Positions 19,984 through 31,070 of a stretch of 64,000 nucleotides of DNA are shown here, one piece after another. The stretch spans positions 1,426,001 through 1,490,000 of the forward strand of contig CM056879.1 of NCBI GenBank assembly GCA_029876055.1, written 5' to 3'. The stretch's first letter is position 1. Each line of letters opens with the position of its first letter. Position numbers and translations under genes: made by a program. The notes beneath the pieces were generated by a model. It saw nothing but the letters and a program-made list of their open reading frames with translations. It ran no database searches and was not told the origin of the DNA. Source of the stretch: Madurella fahalii (lineage: Eukaryota; Ascomycota; Sordariomycetes; Sordariales).

Positions 19984-22356
19984 ATGTTCCCAGTGTCCCG
20001 AAAATGGGTCTCGCTTTACTTTGCGCCTGTGCCTCGTCCAGAAGTGCAATCCTATATGACATTTCAGTACCGCAGCCTGCCGCCAAACACCAGGTCATTC
20101 CGAGTCCTCCATCTGTTCCCTCAGAGAGCTGGGGACCAAACGCCCGGAGATGATCTCTCCGGCGTTCTACGCGGCCGTATTGAGACCATGAACATCGACA
20201 AGGGCTGTCGCTACGATGCCCTATCATACTGCTGGGAAGGCTCCATTGAACCGAGTCCATACACCCGCCAGAGGAAGGACAGGATTCTGATTGAAGAACC
20301 AGACGGAAGCCTAAGTCAGCTGCTAATCACTCCGGCGCTTTCTACCGCGTTACGTTACCTTCGCTCTCGAGGCCAGTCCCTGCCGCTCTTCGTTGACCAG
20401 ATCTGCATCAACCAGGCAGATAACAGCGAGAAGAACCGGCAGATAAATCTCATGGGCGACATCTATCGTAACTGCACATGCGTCGTGGCCTGGCTTGACG
20501 TCGCCTCCAAATACTCTGATGCATTCTTCGACTTTCTTCCCCGAATAACCAGAAACAAATTTCTTCTCCAAATCATCCAGGATCCCCAGCGACAATCTCG
20601 CATTCTCAAGACAACGATGGAGAAGCGCACCAACGTCAGTGATAATGAGATGCTCGGGCAGGACGTCGAAATCATGGTTGGGTTGACCCGAGATCACTGG
20701 AGTCAGTTCCCTCATCGTGGATTCCTAGATATTTGCCAACGCCGCTGGTTTCGCCGCGTATGGATTGTCCAGGAAGCCTGTTTGGGACCAGAGATGGTAT
20801 TTGTATGCGGAAGACGCAGTTGCTCAGTTGAAGAACTAGAAGTTGTAAACCACTTCAAAATGCTGGCGTCCAGTGTCCAGCACTTGGAAGGGGTGAGGCC
20901 GCTGGAGCATCGCCAAACAAAGTGGGATAAGGAGGCAGTGCACAACGCCCTCAGAGCCACTACGGTTCTTTTTCGCATCCTTCGGGAACGTTCCGCAACC
21001 CAGAGAGTATCCGTGGGTGGACAAAACATTGTGACGCGTCGGGGACTGGCGAATCTCGTCACCAGGTTCAACGTCGACACCATGGGACAAGGCCCGTGGG
21101 CTCGACTTGGATCCTCGGATCCCAAAGACTGTATATACGCCTTAAGGGGACTTGTCTCCGACGGTGATCCCGTTTCAGAGCACCTGGTGATGGATTGCGG
21201 CTTGCCTCCCGCCACGGTTTTCACCGATTTCACCCGCCTACTCTTCGATGCGTCCATTGGAACCCCGGCTATAGACACCTTATTACTCTCCCAGATGGAG
21301 ACGAAGAGGATACGTGGGCTCCCTTCCTGGGTACCAGACTGGTCCGCAGATCTAGTCATCCCTCATGGATACCGTTCCGGATGTTTTCCCATGTTCAATG
21401 CAGGAGGGGGAAATAGAGAGCCGTACACCTTTCCTGAAGTAGATACGTCAAGTCCAGGCGTTCTCGGTATTAAGGCCGTTCTTCTCTGCGAAATCGATAG
21501 GGTAGGCATACATTTCATGGAGCCTTCCTTGAGCCGACCGGCCCACCCTATGGAACCACCAACAGTGCTGCCCCGGAGCATTTTCCACTTCTTTCGCGAG
21601 GTACAAGAACTGTGTGAATGGGCGTCCAGGCGACCAAACTCTGCTAGCATTCCGCCAACTGCCAACCTGGACGAGGTAATCTGGGTCACTACCACCGGTG
21701 GCCACGGATTCACGCAAACCGAAGAGCAGAGCCTCCTGGGGAACCAGGTCGTTGATGGAAAGCCACTCTTGGGTTATCTATGGGACTTTCAGCTACAGAT
21801 GGATGTCCTTCCTACCATTATGAAGAGGCGACGGGATGGCCTGGCGTCGATCGCCACTACCTGGACTGCGAATACACACCGATCCACGGGGAACCGCTTT
21901 CCGCTCCTTTCCACACTGCATGCTTCTTTCGTCTACTGGGCCAGCAGACTACTTGTCGAGGTCTTCCACCTATACTGGCTGTATAGATTTCTTATCATGA
22001 AGCCATATATATATCTAAGGAAAGATTCGGAGGATATGGTGTACCATGGCATATTTGGAGTGCAGAAAACTGACATTGGCATTCTGAAGAGTGTTCTCCA
22101 TCGGCACACTCGCAGGAAATGCTTTGCCTCGAGGCATGGACATGTGGGCCTTGGACCGGCTGGAAAGTTTGGTACGCGACCCGGAGATGTAGTGGTAGTA
22201 CCTCTAGGGGCGACAATGCCAGTCATTCTACGTCCAGGGTCAACCGCCAAGGACCCTTGGACGTACGTTGGTGAGGCATATTGCCACGGTTTTATGAATG
22301 GAGAGGCTTTGGTCGCTACGAATACGCTCAGTACAAGGTGGTTTGAGATCAAGTAG
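19984..22356 (+). CDS. HET-domain (heterokaryon incompatibility) protein
   Basis: Single-exon gene, intact to the stop. The frame is open from 19774, but I chose the ATG at 19984 (CCACCATG, good context, just after a CT-rich leader); an ATG at 20056 directly before FQYRSLPP is also possible. The HET domain begins with YDALSYCW (from about residue 77) and continues with LRYLRSRGQSLPLFVDQICI and INLMGDIYRN, the three conserved HET blocks. The C terminus ends with the usual YVGEAYCHGFMNGEAL element. HET proteins trigger cell death when genetically different hyphae fuse or when partner sensors are activated. Here there is no fused NACHT or WD40 part. The HET region is well preserved, in contrast to the broken HET gene at 41.5 kb. 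Confidence 0.9.
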   Translation: MFPVSRKWVSLYFAPVPRPEVQSYMTFQYRSLPPNTRSFRVLHLFPQRAGDQTPGDDLSGVLRGRIETMNIDKGCRYDALSYCWEGSIEPSPYTRQRKDRILIEEPDGSLSQLLITPALSTALRYLRSRGQSLPLFVDQICINQADNSEKNRQINLMGDIYRNCTCVVAWLDVASKYSDAFFDFLPRITRNKFLLQIIQDPQRQSRILKTTMEKRTNVSDNEMLGQDVEIMVGLTRDHWSQFPHRGFLDICQRRWFRRVWIVQEACLGPEMVFVCGRRSCSVEELEVVNHFKMLASSVQHLEGVRPLEHRQTKWDKEAVHNALRATTVLFRILRERSATQRVSVGGQNIVTRRGLANLVTRFNVDTMGQGPWARLGSSDPKDCIYALRGLVSDGDPVSEHLVMDCGLPPATVFTDFTRLLFDASIGTPAIDTLLLSQMETKRIRGLPSWVPDWSADLVIPHGYRSGCFPMFNAGGGNREPYTFPEVDTSSPGVLGIKAVLLCEIDRVGIHFMEPSLSRPAHPMEPPTVLPRSIFHFFREVQELCEWASRRPNSASIPPTANLDEVIWVTTTGGHGFTQTEEQSLLGNQVVDGKPLLGYLWDFQLQMDVLPTIMKRRRDGLASIATTWTANTHRSTGNRFPLLSTLHASFVYWASRLLVEVFHLYWLYRFLIMKPYIYLRKDSEDMVYHGIFGVQKTDIGILKSVLHRHTRRKCFASRHGHVGLGPAGKFGTRPGDVVVVPLGATMPVILRPGSTAKDPWTYVGEAYCHGFMNGEALVATNTLSTRWFEIK

Positions 22357-23087
22357 TTGAGGTTTCGTCGTGTATCAAATTTCGTTAATTGAAGCAGCAG
22401 CGTAGGGTGGCGTGGCCTGTCCACTTGCATTCTTAACATTGTATAACTGAGAGTGTTGTGCTCCGAGCCGCTGCTAATGAACCAAGACGGACCTTGGGAC
22501 TCAATGAGCCTCTCCCTGCCGGTATAGACGCTAATCTGGTTCGTTGTCGGGTCCCACTCATCGTCATGCCTGTGCCGTTGTCATTGAGAGATGGATTTAA
22601 GTGATATAGAAGGCCTAGGTTATGTAGATGATGCTGTAGGGTTTTGTTATAAGAAACACGGCTAGAGCAATAAGCACGGTAAGGCTTTGCCTCGTTAAAT
22701 TCTTTTCCTTAAGCATCCGACCCGCAACAAGACTGCCATCCCAAATCGTCCCGAAACAGACTTTAAGCTGAGAACATCCCATGCGACAGGCCTTGATCCT
22801 CTAGTCCCAGTTGCTCGTCCTCCAGAGATATTAGCTCGGTTCAGCAGATTGCTTGCTTTCGTTGAATGTGATCGTACATGTATGCCGCATTACTAATAAA
22901 CCGACATCTGTGGCCACCTTGTTGACGCCATGGCAACTACCGTTCTGCGTACCGAATCTTTATGCCCGCGTATTTCAGAATCGACCATTACCTATAGACC
23001 GGAGCCCGAATCCCATGCAAATACTGACATCTTCCTGCGCTGATTGATGACATGTAGATTGCACTAACTGACTTTGACTCTTTGTCT
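22357..23087. other. Convergent intergenic region
   Basis: Lies between the 3' ends of the HET gene and the 283-residue membrane protein. No gene or repeat seen. Confidence 0.45.
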
Positions 23088-23991
23088 TCATGCAGTACGG
23101 GTCATGGCAAGCTCATTATGCTGCCTTTCGTCTACCTTTCCAAGAATGAGGGAAGCAAGCTCGATGAGTGGCCCGACAAGCATTGTCATGGCCAGGACTT
23201 GGCCGAAACTCCACAGGTCAACCCCAGGGGCCAGTGCGTTTCTCTTCATCATTAACTCAAGCATCACCGCCAGATATATCGTGCCAGCCAGGCGGCCGAT
23301 AAGTTCGTATGGGACTTGTTTGCGCCCATCTTTGTGCCCATTGTGACCTTCATGCAGATCGGGTTCACGGCGTAATATGACATCTGCGCTTATGCAGACG
23401 ACGATGAGTAACCAGCAACAAATGCTGAGGAGAAGTGTCGCGAGGACGGCAACAAGCATCCAGCAAAGAACTGGGCTGGTAGCCGGAATGTCGACGCCGA
23501 AGAGGACATAGACGGTGCTATCGTTGCACTCGGGGTTACTGCCAAACGTTGGCGCCGTGGCGAAGACGTAAATGAGGTAGGCCAAAGAGCCGGCCGTCAC
23601 CAACACGTAGAACGTCGTGAAGACGTACTTGCGGACGAGGCCGGACGCGTAACGGCCCCTAGGCCGGGCGGAGATGCCCACGATGCCGATCAAGTGAAAA
23701 ATGCACAAGGCTTGGAAGAGGCTGAGCGATTGGCGCGCCGTTGTAATTAAGGTCGTCAAGAAGATGGCGAGTCCGGTCACGCCGAGGGATGATTCAATGG
23801 CATCGGACAGCTCGGCCGAGTCGAAGATGTACGGGAAGATGTGACCCGACAGGGCGAGCACGTAGAGCGAGACGCGGATCTGAGACAATCAGTCTGGCGC
23901 AGCACCAAAAGCAGTGTGACAGAAAACTTACCCCAACTCCAACCACATCCGGGTCAGGATCAAGGAGACATGGCTCAGGTGAAGCTTCCAT
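23088..23991 (-). CDS. Fungal multi-pass integral membrane protein (283 aa)
   Basis: Two exons on the minus strand, 23932-23991 and 23088-23879, joined across a 52-bp intron (GTAAGT...CTCAG). The short first exon contributes CLLDPDPDVVGVG, which joins IRVSLYVLALSG; a PD(I/V)xGxGxRV motif before the first helix is typical of a widespread, uncharacterised fungal membrane-protein family. Five to seven hydrophobic segments follow, including GVTGLAIFLTTLI, FTTFYVLVTAGSLAYLIYVF and MLVAVLATLLLSICCWLLIV, and the C-terminal FGQVLAMTMLVGPLIELASL helix conserved in the family. No enzymatic motif is seen. It shares a 400-bp divergent promoter with a second, smaller membrane protein gene. Confidence 0.78.
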
Positions 23992-24391
23992 GGTCACGGT
24001 CAGAGGGTTGGCAACCTGGATGGCTTTGCTCTAATTAAATGTTCAGTAAACATGCGGCTGTCTGTCAAAATGATCAGCTACGCTAGAATTACATGGGGAA
24101 GCCCCCCTGTAATAAGCGCGGGGGAATAGGGCTGCGCGCCGTGTCTTGGACGGGGGCGGTGCATCGGGGCGGTGCAACACCAATTTCAGCACGAGCCCAA
24201 ACCAAACGCGCTGCATAATTTCCTGGAGGACGAGCGTGATCGACATAATCCATCAGCGACATCATCGGCTCTCGGCCGCCTCATCGTTCAAGTTTGGTAA
24301 CGAGGAAAGAATCGAACTAAACAGCTCCAACGCAGCAGCATCCCAGGCCACTTCGGGCAACCCCCTGCTTCCCGGTATTCTGATCAGAATC
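23992..24391. promoter_or_regulatory. Bidirectional promoter region of two membrane-protein genes
   Basis: The 400 bp separate the start codons of the minus-strand 283-residue gene and the plus-strand 159-residue gene. Some in-frame sequence upstream of 24392 could extend the latter, so the exact boundary is uncertain. Confidence 0.35.
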
Positions 24392-25062
24392 ATGAGTCTA
24401 GGTAAGGAGCTTCAGCCGGCGTAGCGTTCCTTAAACTAAATTGATTGACAATGTTTAGCCATCAGCCAGTGCGTGTACAGCCAGATCCAAAGGCACTCCT
24501 TGCGCAGTCAGCGCCAGCGTGCGTTCGGGGAGCAAGGTAAGAGCTTTCTCCGCCGCCTTGTTTGTGTCAAGTTCCGCATCTAACGCGGCGCTCAAAGTGG
24601 CTATCTTCGCCGTAACCCGCGTCTTCGATGTCGCTCTCGCCACAGCTGCAGCCGTGGCCGCAGCAGCAGCAGCAGCACACATATCAAGCGTACCATTAAG
24701 CTCCGACATCTTACAGCACGCCGCAGTTGGCGGAGCAGTCAAAGCGGGAGCGATGGCATTCGCTGGCATTGTTATGCTCGCGCCGCAAAACACGCCATTT
24801 ATCGTACTGCCGATCTTACTAGGAACATCCATCGCAACCAACGTGCTTCTAGTAGCCGCCGTGGCGAACAGGGTGCTTGGATATGGTGAGCACACGAGTT
24901 TCCGGGTTACGAGACCGATCCGGGATATCCCCGTATAGTCTGCTACGATGGATTGAAGCTGACAGCCTTCGACTCCAATCAGCACCCACTCAGCTTCTTG
25001 TTGCGGCCGTGGTGGCGTCCTTGCCGCTTTCCTTCTGCCTCGTGTATTATTACGGGGGTTAG
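24392..25062 (+). CDS. Small hydrophobic four-exon membrane protein (159 aa), unrecognised
   Basis: Model: 24392-24401, 24459-24536, 24598-24885, 24959-25062; a 480-nt frame with good donors (GTAAGG, GTAAGA, GTGAGC) and a CTAAC branch site 13 bp before the second acceptor. The product has a short basic N terminus (CVYSQIQRHSLRSQRQRAF) and then three or four hydrophobic stretches: FDVALATAAAVAAAAAAAH, AGAMAFAGIVMLAP, FIVLPILLGTSIATNVLLVA and QLLVAAVVASLPLSFCLVYY. I recognise no family. A 331-codon open frame on the opposite strand (24455-25450) overlaps it, but has no hydrophobic pattern or motif, so I prefer the plus-strand gene. Splice signals and fungal-like codon choice are the main support. 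Confidence 0.5.
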
Positions 25063-25199
25063 TCCGCTCTTCCCCCGAACCTTCTGGTCTGGGAGTAGAA
25101 CCATATCTGACTCGCACGAATCCGATACCAGCATTCCGAGTGCCGATTACGCTCACTTCCATTGCATTTGACGTTCTCGGAGCGTATACGTTCGTAAGG

Positions 25200-25709
25200 A
25201 TGGCTGATAATTTGGGTAATACCAAACGATCCCGCGCTCTTCGGGTCCCTCTCCTTTCTCTACAACTACTGTCAAACGCTGACCATACATCACTATCTAC
25301 AGGCTTCCCCGTCTGCCCTACGAGACCTGCATTAGTTGCCGGCGCTGTGTTTGGAACCATTTTCTCAGTTGCTGTAACCCTATTGGGTTGCTGCGTGATC
25401 GGGCGAAGCAGGACCATACCCTTATACCGGTCCGCTGGTAGAGGGTCCACGAGCGGCTATGCGTCTGCTGGCTGCTGTGGGAACCGTGTCTACGTCTCTT
25501 CCACCACGACTGAGTATTTGGGGGGGCCTGGGACCAGTGGGTCCTCGACGACGCACACGGCCGGAAATGTGTACAACAGCTTCCATGGCATTGGAGTGTA
25601 TTGGGATCCTGGCGTGGTCAACGGGGGCCTTGCATGGTCCAGGTCTTCGTCCCGTGACACTACCACGTCGACCGGCCATTCCAATTATACAACAATTGTG
25701 ATGCGCTGA
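25200..25709 (+). CDS. Possible single-pass membrane protein with Gly/Ser/Thr-rich tail
   Basis: From ATG at 25200, with an 87-bp intron at 25216-25302 (GTAATA...CTACAG, GCTGAC branch site), the frame gives one strong membrane helix (ALVAGAVFGTIFSVAVTLLG) and then a Cys, a basic stop-transfer segment (GRSR) and a Ser/Thr/Gly-rich tail. This organisation is common among small fungal wall- or membrane-associated proteins, but no family is recognised. The intron length is a multiple of three, so retention is also possible. The opposite strand is also open, so the gene is uncertain. Confidence 0.3.
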   Translation: MADNLGNTKRSRALRVPLLSLQLLSNADHTSLSTGFPVCPTRPALVAGAVFGTIFSVAVTLLGCCVIGRSRTIPLYRSAGRGSTSGYASAGCCGNRVYVSSTTTEYLGGPGTSGSSTTHTAGNVYNSFHGIGVYWDPGVVNGGLAWSRSSSRDTTTSTGHSNYTTIVMR

Positions 25710-27250
25710 CCAAGGCGGAAGACGCTAGTTTATCCCGAGAATCCAATGGCACACAATCTTGGTGGTCGGTACTAGTCCTAGGGCGTTGGCTCAGCGGCGT
25801 GAGGGCGATATGTGTTCAGCTTTTAGCACAGCTAGTGATAATAGAGGATGTGGCCCAGCAACTGAAGGTATTTAACTGGATAACCAGGATTTTACAAGGA
25901 CCTCTATCGATATCTGCGTTAATTGGTCAGTAAAGCGACACCGTCCTTGGAACAAGACACATCTTTTATTCATACGACATCTTTGTCCAGTAGACGAGAG
26001 TAGTAAAAACACATATGCCTCGGCTCTTTTCCCTGTATCCTAATCAACGGATGTGGTAGAGGAGAACGCGAGGGATTTACAGGTCGCCCAGCTATGCATT
26101 TGGTACCGTTGGCAGGCCCTCGACAGCAGTGTCTCAACCTCAACATTCCTTCAACCAATTTTCCATGACTGCCGGAAACCTATACTCATGCCCAATCCTC
26201 CCCTCCTTCAGGGACCCAAGGCCAGCAAACGCCCAATCTGGGCAGTTCAACGCGGACGCCTCTTCTCTGGCAATCTGAATCCCCATCAAAATCATGTGGT
26301 ACGGGGCGTGCGGAACGCGTCCACTTTCCCGGCCTCAACATTTTTTTTATTAATTGCCAAATTCTACATAGGGTCCTCATATCCGCACCAGGGTAATAAA
26401 ACTGCTGACATTTCACGGAGCCCGAAAACATGACTTCAGGACTTGTTCTCGAGGTCTTCGGTTTCAAGGAATCACATCCCATGGTGATTATGGTTTGACT
26501 TTGCCAGTTATCCGAGTACATATTCTTTTTGGCCGAAAGTGAGGTCGTGGAGGGTATGCCCTAAGCATTATAGAGATCGATCGACAGTATTAGTTAAGGT
26601 ACTGTTTCGTGAGCGACGAAATTGCGGAAGTTTGCACGCGTAAGAAGCGTATATGTTTAGGAACGAATGGCGTTTCGTTGGTGAGATTGGGTAGAGCAGC
26701 AAGGCCCGAGACTGGAACGCAGGGCTACGGAATGTTAGAGGAGGCTTGAAGACATGAGCAAGGCGATGGCTGAGAGGGCGTATTAATTCATGAGCGGATG
26801 ACTGGGGAACTCCACGCTAGTATTAGGTTGGGCGTTGCTGGTAGTCCCCAACGATTATGCTGCCACGGAACCCCTTCACGGATCGCTGGAATTAGATAGG
26901 CCACCTGTCGCTCGAACTTGAACGGACTCTTAAGTTGCATTCGCCATGACATTATAATACAGCATTGGGAGATGGCGGCAGAAACTAGGGGTAGTAATCA
27001 GACATTTCCGCTCGACAAGTCGCGATGTAAACCATCAGTGCGCCACAGGTGAGATCTAGACAATGAGAGTCCCCTTCTCGCAGTAACAAGATCGGCAGTA
27101 CGGCCAACGCCAACCATTCTAAACCCTTCAGGTCGAGCTCTAGGGTAAAGCGTCGTGTTTATGCCGATACCTCTATAATTGACCCAAGATCCGTATACCT
27201 AACCCTTGAAACCTCAACCGGAATATCCGAACTATAGTCCCTTATCCCCT
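25710..27250. other. Intergenic, ~1.5 kb; no gene seen
   Basis: Short frames on both strands lack start context, splice sites and family signal. No repeats were noticed. Confidence 0.45.
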
Positions 27251-30192
27251 TCATAAAAACACACTAACTCCCCGCTCTAACCCCCCGCCAACCGCCTTCA
27301 CCCTCCCTCCAATCTCCAACGGGCTCCCCTGCCACAGCACAAAATGCCCCTCTTCCACCCCGGGCTCCTCCACCCCAAGGATCTTATAAATATTCCCGCC
27401 CACCATCTCCAACGCCCCCTTCTCGTCCACCCTCCCCTCGCCGTTGGCGTAGACAATTCCCGCCAGCAGGCCCAGATCCCTCACCAAGTAGTCCGCGTCC
27501 AGCCCAATGGCCGTCAGCACGCCGGCATCCAGCAGGCGGTCCACGCACGTGCCGTTGGTGCGCGGCGCGCCGGTCATTGCGCGCCTCTGATCCCACCAGA
27601 AGCCGTACGCCTGCAGCGGGGCGAGGACGACGGCGACCTGGGCGGCGGCGAGCTCGTCGGCGAGCAGGTGGGATTCGGCGCCGCCGAGGATGACGAGGCG
27701 GAGTTTGGCGTGGGCGTGGGCGTCGGCGTCGGCGATGGTGGCGGTTGCCGCGTCGACGGCGGATTTTACCCTGAGCAAGGCGGCGATGGTGTCGGCGCTG
27801 TGGACCGTGATGACCAGCGGGAGGGAGCCGTTGGCTACTTTTTGGAGGAAGTAGGCTTCGGAATAGACGTCGGGGATGGTCTCGTTGAGGGTAGAGGCCG
27901 CGGTGAGGAGTTTGCGGCGGAGGGCGCCGACGGCGGCGGAAATGGAGGAGGCGCCGCCGGAGTCGTCGGCTTTGGCGGTCTTGTCGAGCGTGTAGTGTAC
28001 TGCTGCGTCGTTGATGAAAATGGCGCTCTTATCGCCGGGCGTCTTAGCGCCGGTGAGAAAGCCCACACTTGTGCCGTGGTGGTTGCCATGCTCTGTGAAC
28101 TTGGGGGCCGAGATGGCTTTTGTGACGCCGTAGGCGTATGCGACGTTCGTCTTTTGGTTGTCGAGGGCGAGGCCGTCCTCGGCGCGGGTGAAGGCCGTCG
28201 GGTTGGGGCCGTTGTCCGTGCTCAGTTCGGAGTCGATGGCATTTAGTCCGACCTTGGAGCCAAATGCGGTGAACGATTCGGTGAGGTAGCCGTTCTTGAA
28301 GTTGATGATAGGGATGTTGGATTTCTGGGCAGTTTGTAGCTCTGCCCTGCATGGCCCGATGCAAATCACGTTGCCGTTTGAAAGTACCACGGCGTTATCT
28401 TCACCGGCTGGAGCCAAATCCTTGACTTCTTTCCGGAGCAGAACTGTAGAGACCCCGGTAAAGACAACATTCCCCATCAGCACCGGCCCTATCAGGATCT
28501 TGGAGAGGCTATCGTCGGGCACGATCAACTTAGGGTGGGGCTTCTTGAGCTCGATAGGGTGCTCAAACTGCGCTGTTCCATCAATCCAAACCTGCACGGG
28601 CGTTGCTCCGATGCTAAGCGGATCGCTGTCCCAGATCACGATATCGGCATCAAACCCCTGCTTGATCTTGCCTAGTCTCTTGCCAAACCCAAGCCTCTCG
28701 GCCGGCGCGCTAGTTACAGCCGCCAGGGCTACATGATACGGCAGGCCGTATCTGTATCCCTTGGCAGCTTCAAACACCACATGCTGAGCGTTCAAGAGCG
28801 GATTATCACTGACGTAGATGGGTGTCAGACCGTTATCGTACAGGATCTTTCCGGCGTACTCGGATGCCGTGTTTGCCTCGGCTTTGTACCACATGACGTC
28901 GGCATATATGGCCGAGGCTGGATACTCTCCGCCATACGCACGCTTGAGAATCTGGACGAGTCTCTTAGCCAAGCAAGAGATCCGTGATGTGTCAACTTAC
29001 CTCCGGAACCAGATAGGCCTGATGAGCGTGATGGAATGCTCGAACCTTGAACTTGAACTCGTTGGTGTGGTCGACAAAGGCTTCAAGATCTGGTATGGTG
29101 TAACAGTGCGTGTTGAGGCGCACCTGGTCGCGCAAAAGTGCTCCCAGTGATTCCCATCGAATCTCCTGTGGCAGGTAGCTCTTCATATTCTTGAACCCCG
29201 ATACGGCGGCCTCGTTACACCAGTCATCCTGCCGCCTCACCAATGTTGCGGCTTGCTCAAAGGCGTGCCGGAACTCCCAGCTCTCACCGAGACGACTCGT
29301 TGGGCCGCCCTCGCCTGGCCTGCCGAAGGTCACCTTAGGGTTCTCGCCGCAGGCCATTTTCATGAACCGCCAATTGTGATCTGGATCGGCAAGCATATCT
29401 GCGGCACTCGTCTCGTTCCGACCGTCCGCCTTGCCAACGGCGTGCTTGATCACATACGCCTCGCCGCCCATGTTGTTGCTAGAACCTGGCAGCACCAGGC
29501 TTGTGGTTACCCCACCAGACTTGATGACCTGGATCTGAGGGTCGTTGGGCTGGAGACCGTCGATGGACCGCACATACGGAGTGATGTCAGATGACGCCTC
29601 GTCGCTGTCTAATGTCCCCGTCAGCACAGGGAGAGAGGCTACGCCCGCATGGCTGTGCATGTCGATGATGCCGGCCGTCAACGGTCGCCCTTTGGCATCG
29701 AAGACGATAGTATCCTCTGCGACCGAGGACAGAGCGATGGACTTCTCGACGCGCTTGATGAGACCGTGTTCCAGATACACATCCGCACGGAGCCAGTCAA
29801 AGCCCTTGCCGCTGCGTGCTTCTTCAGGCGAAGCGCCTTTGGCGGGCTCGCCGACCCAAACACTGGCATTCTGGATAGTGGCCGTCGACGTAGCGTGCGT
29901 TGCGATCACGTCCCGGGCCAATCGGATCTTGGGGCTTCTTTTGCAACCTGCTACACGTGGCAAGGTCGTCGCGCAATCGCCTGACCGAGAGGCCGTGTAC
30001 CGTGATGTCTGCGTTTGGCGGCAGCACAAAGTGCTGCGGGAGCTGCTTCCACTGCGCAAAGGCGATGAAACACAGACAGCCCAGCGCCAAGAAATGCAGC
30101 GTCCTCGATCTTCGCAGTCGCTGCCGCACCCACCGAGGGGCATCGGCAACGGCGCGGTATGGGGGTGGTCCGCTCTTATCATCCATCTCCAA
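27251..30192 (-). CDS. Membrane-anchored amidohydrolase-superfamily protein (frameshift near the N terminus)
   Basis: Minus strand; exons 29001-30192 and 27251-28951 flank a 49-bp intron. The N terminus (from ATG 30192 or 30186) has a Pro-rich start, a basic RQRLRRSR segment and a signal-anchor helix TLHFLALGCLCFIAFAQW. The hydrolase part follows: AGIIDMHSHAG with the metal-binding H-x-H, SGGVTTSLVLPGS, NTHCYTIPDLEAF, FHHAHQAYLVPE, VSDNP and the C-terminal KQGFDADIVIWDSDPL typical of imidazolonepropionase/dihydroorotase-like enzymes. The anchor and hydrolase parts are in different frames. Sequence RNARYVDGH runs to about 29882 and TIQNASVWVGEP begins at once in another frame, as if 8 bp (two family residues plus two bases) were lost. 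If real, only a protein starting later or in the alternative upstream frame (open to 30320) could be made. Substrate unknown. Confidence 0.8.
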
Positions 30193-30749
30193 GCAACCTG
30201 CATCTCCAAATTACCGTCGTGGGAAGAGGGACTGAATATCCGAGGACAACGCGGTCGTTGGCGATGACGTGAAAACGGAAGCGGGGCCCGGGGCGCGTTG
30301 CAGGCAAACCAGTCGTTCACGCACAGATTGGGAAGGTTGCATGGATGATCTTGCTTACCTGCAGTCAGGTCCAGTTTGTGATTGCGAGAGGTTTCTTTCT
30401 TTCCTTCATTCTTGTCTTTTTTTTTTTTTTTTTTTTTTGGTGCATGTTTCTAAGTTTAGGAACCTAACATGTTGTGAATGCAAAATGGAAGCCCGGGTTC
30501 ATTACCTCATGGTGAATATGCGGCGTTGGGCCGCGGCCCAGAAGGTGTCAGCAGCTTGTAGGCCGCTTGTTACAGAGCACAGCTTTCCATTCTCATGGTC
30601 TAGCAACCGCCTCAGACATCGGCAGGGAACTTGAATCGAAGCTGTCCTACCGGGCATGCGCTAATCACGGTTGAAGAACATATCTTAGTTCACTGAATTG
30701 GCGTTATCGCCCCCATTCAGATTTCCTAAGCCAAATTTTCATCATCCAG
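30193..30749. other. Intergenic; long poly-T tract
   Basis: Contains an unbroken run of about 22 T at 30417-30438, in the region expected to hold the amidohydrolase promoter. Nothing else is supported. Confidence 0.5.
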
Positions 30750-31070
30750 ATGCTTTTTGATCTTGACGGCTCCGTCGCGATTGCCATGCGAATCCCACCC
30801 GATGGAAATTCAACTCGGACTGCCTTACCTCACGTGACGGGCGTCCCATGCATCTCCTCGATGCCGCCCCCAGCCCCTCCACATGACCACCCGGCGCTTG
30901 TCATTCTTGTGGCTGTGCTGGGAAGCCTGGCTTTTGCCGTTGCGTTCTTCTGGTTGTCCAAACGGTTGCTGGACTATCGTTGTGCACAGGTTGCCAAGGT
31001 CCCAGGCCAGGCAAGCACCCCGACAAGAACCAGGATCATCGAACTACATCTCTATGGCTCACCAAAATGA
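30750..31070 (+). CDS. Short ORF with one membrane helix (106 aa), hypothetical
   Basis: The 106-codon frame encodes a Pro-rich N-terminal half (MPPPAPPHDHP) followed by a clear transmembrane helix ALVILVAVLGSLAFAVAFFW and a basic tail. The layout could be a small tail- or single-pass-anchored protein. There is no family match that I recognise and no splice evidence, so it may be a chance frame. Confidence 0.3.
   Translation: MLFDLDGSVAIAMRIPPDGNSTRTALPHVTGVPCISSMPPPAPPHDHPALVILVAVLGSLAFAVAFFWLSKRLLDYRCAQVAKVPGQASTPTRTRIIELHLYGSPK

Noticed and set aside
24455..25450. A 331-codon open frame on the minus strand
   Set aside because: It overlaps the spliced plus-strand membrane protein, has no hydrophobic pattern or motif and is rich in residues typical of antisense frames. 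The plus strand has good splice signals and fungal-like codon choice.
27344..28246. A 300-codon plus-strand frame inside the amidohydrolase
   Set aside because: It is the antisense shadow of a clearly conserved coding exon (Gly/Val-rich, low complexity).
30417..30438. Poly-T as a retroposon tail (inverted poly-A of a LINE or processed copy)
   Set aside because: No reverse transcriptase, target duplication or intronless gene copy is attached; it sits in a normal promoter-type region.
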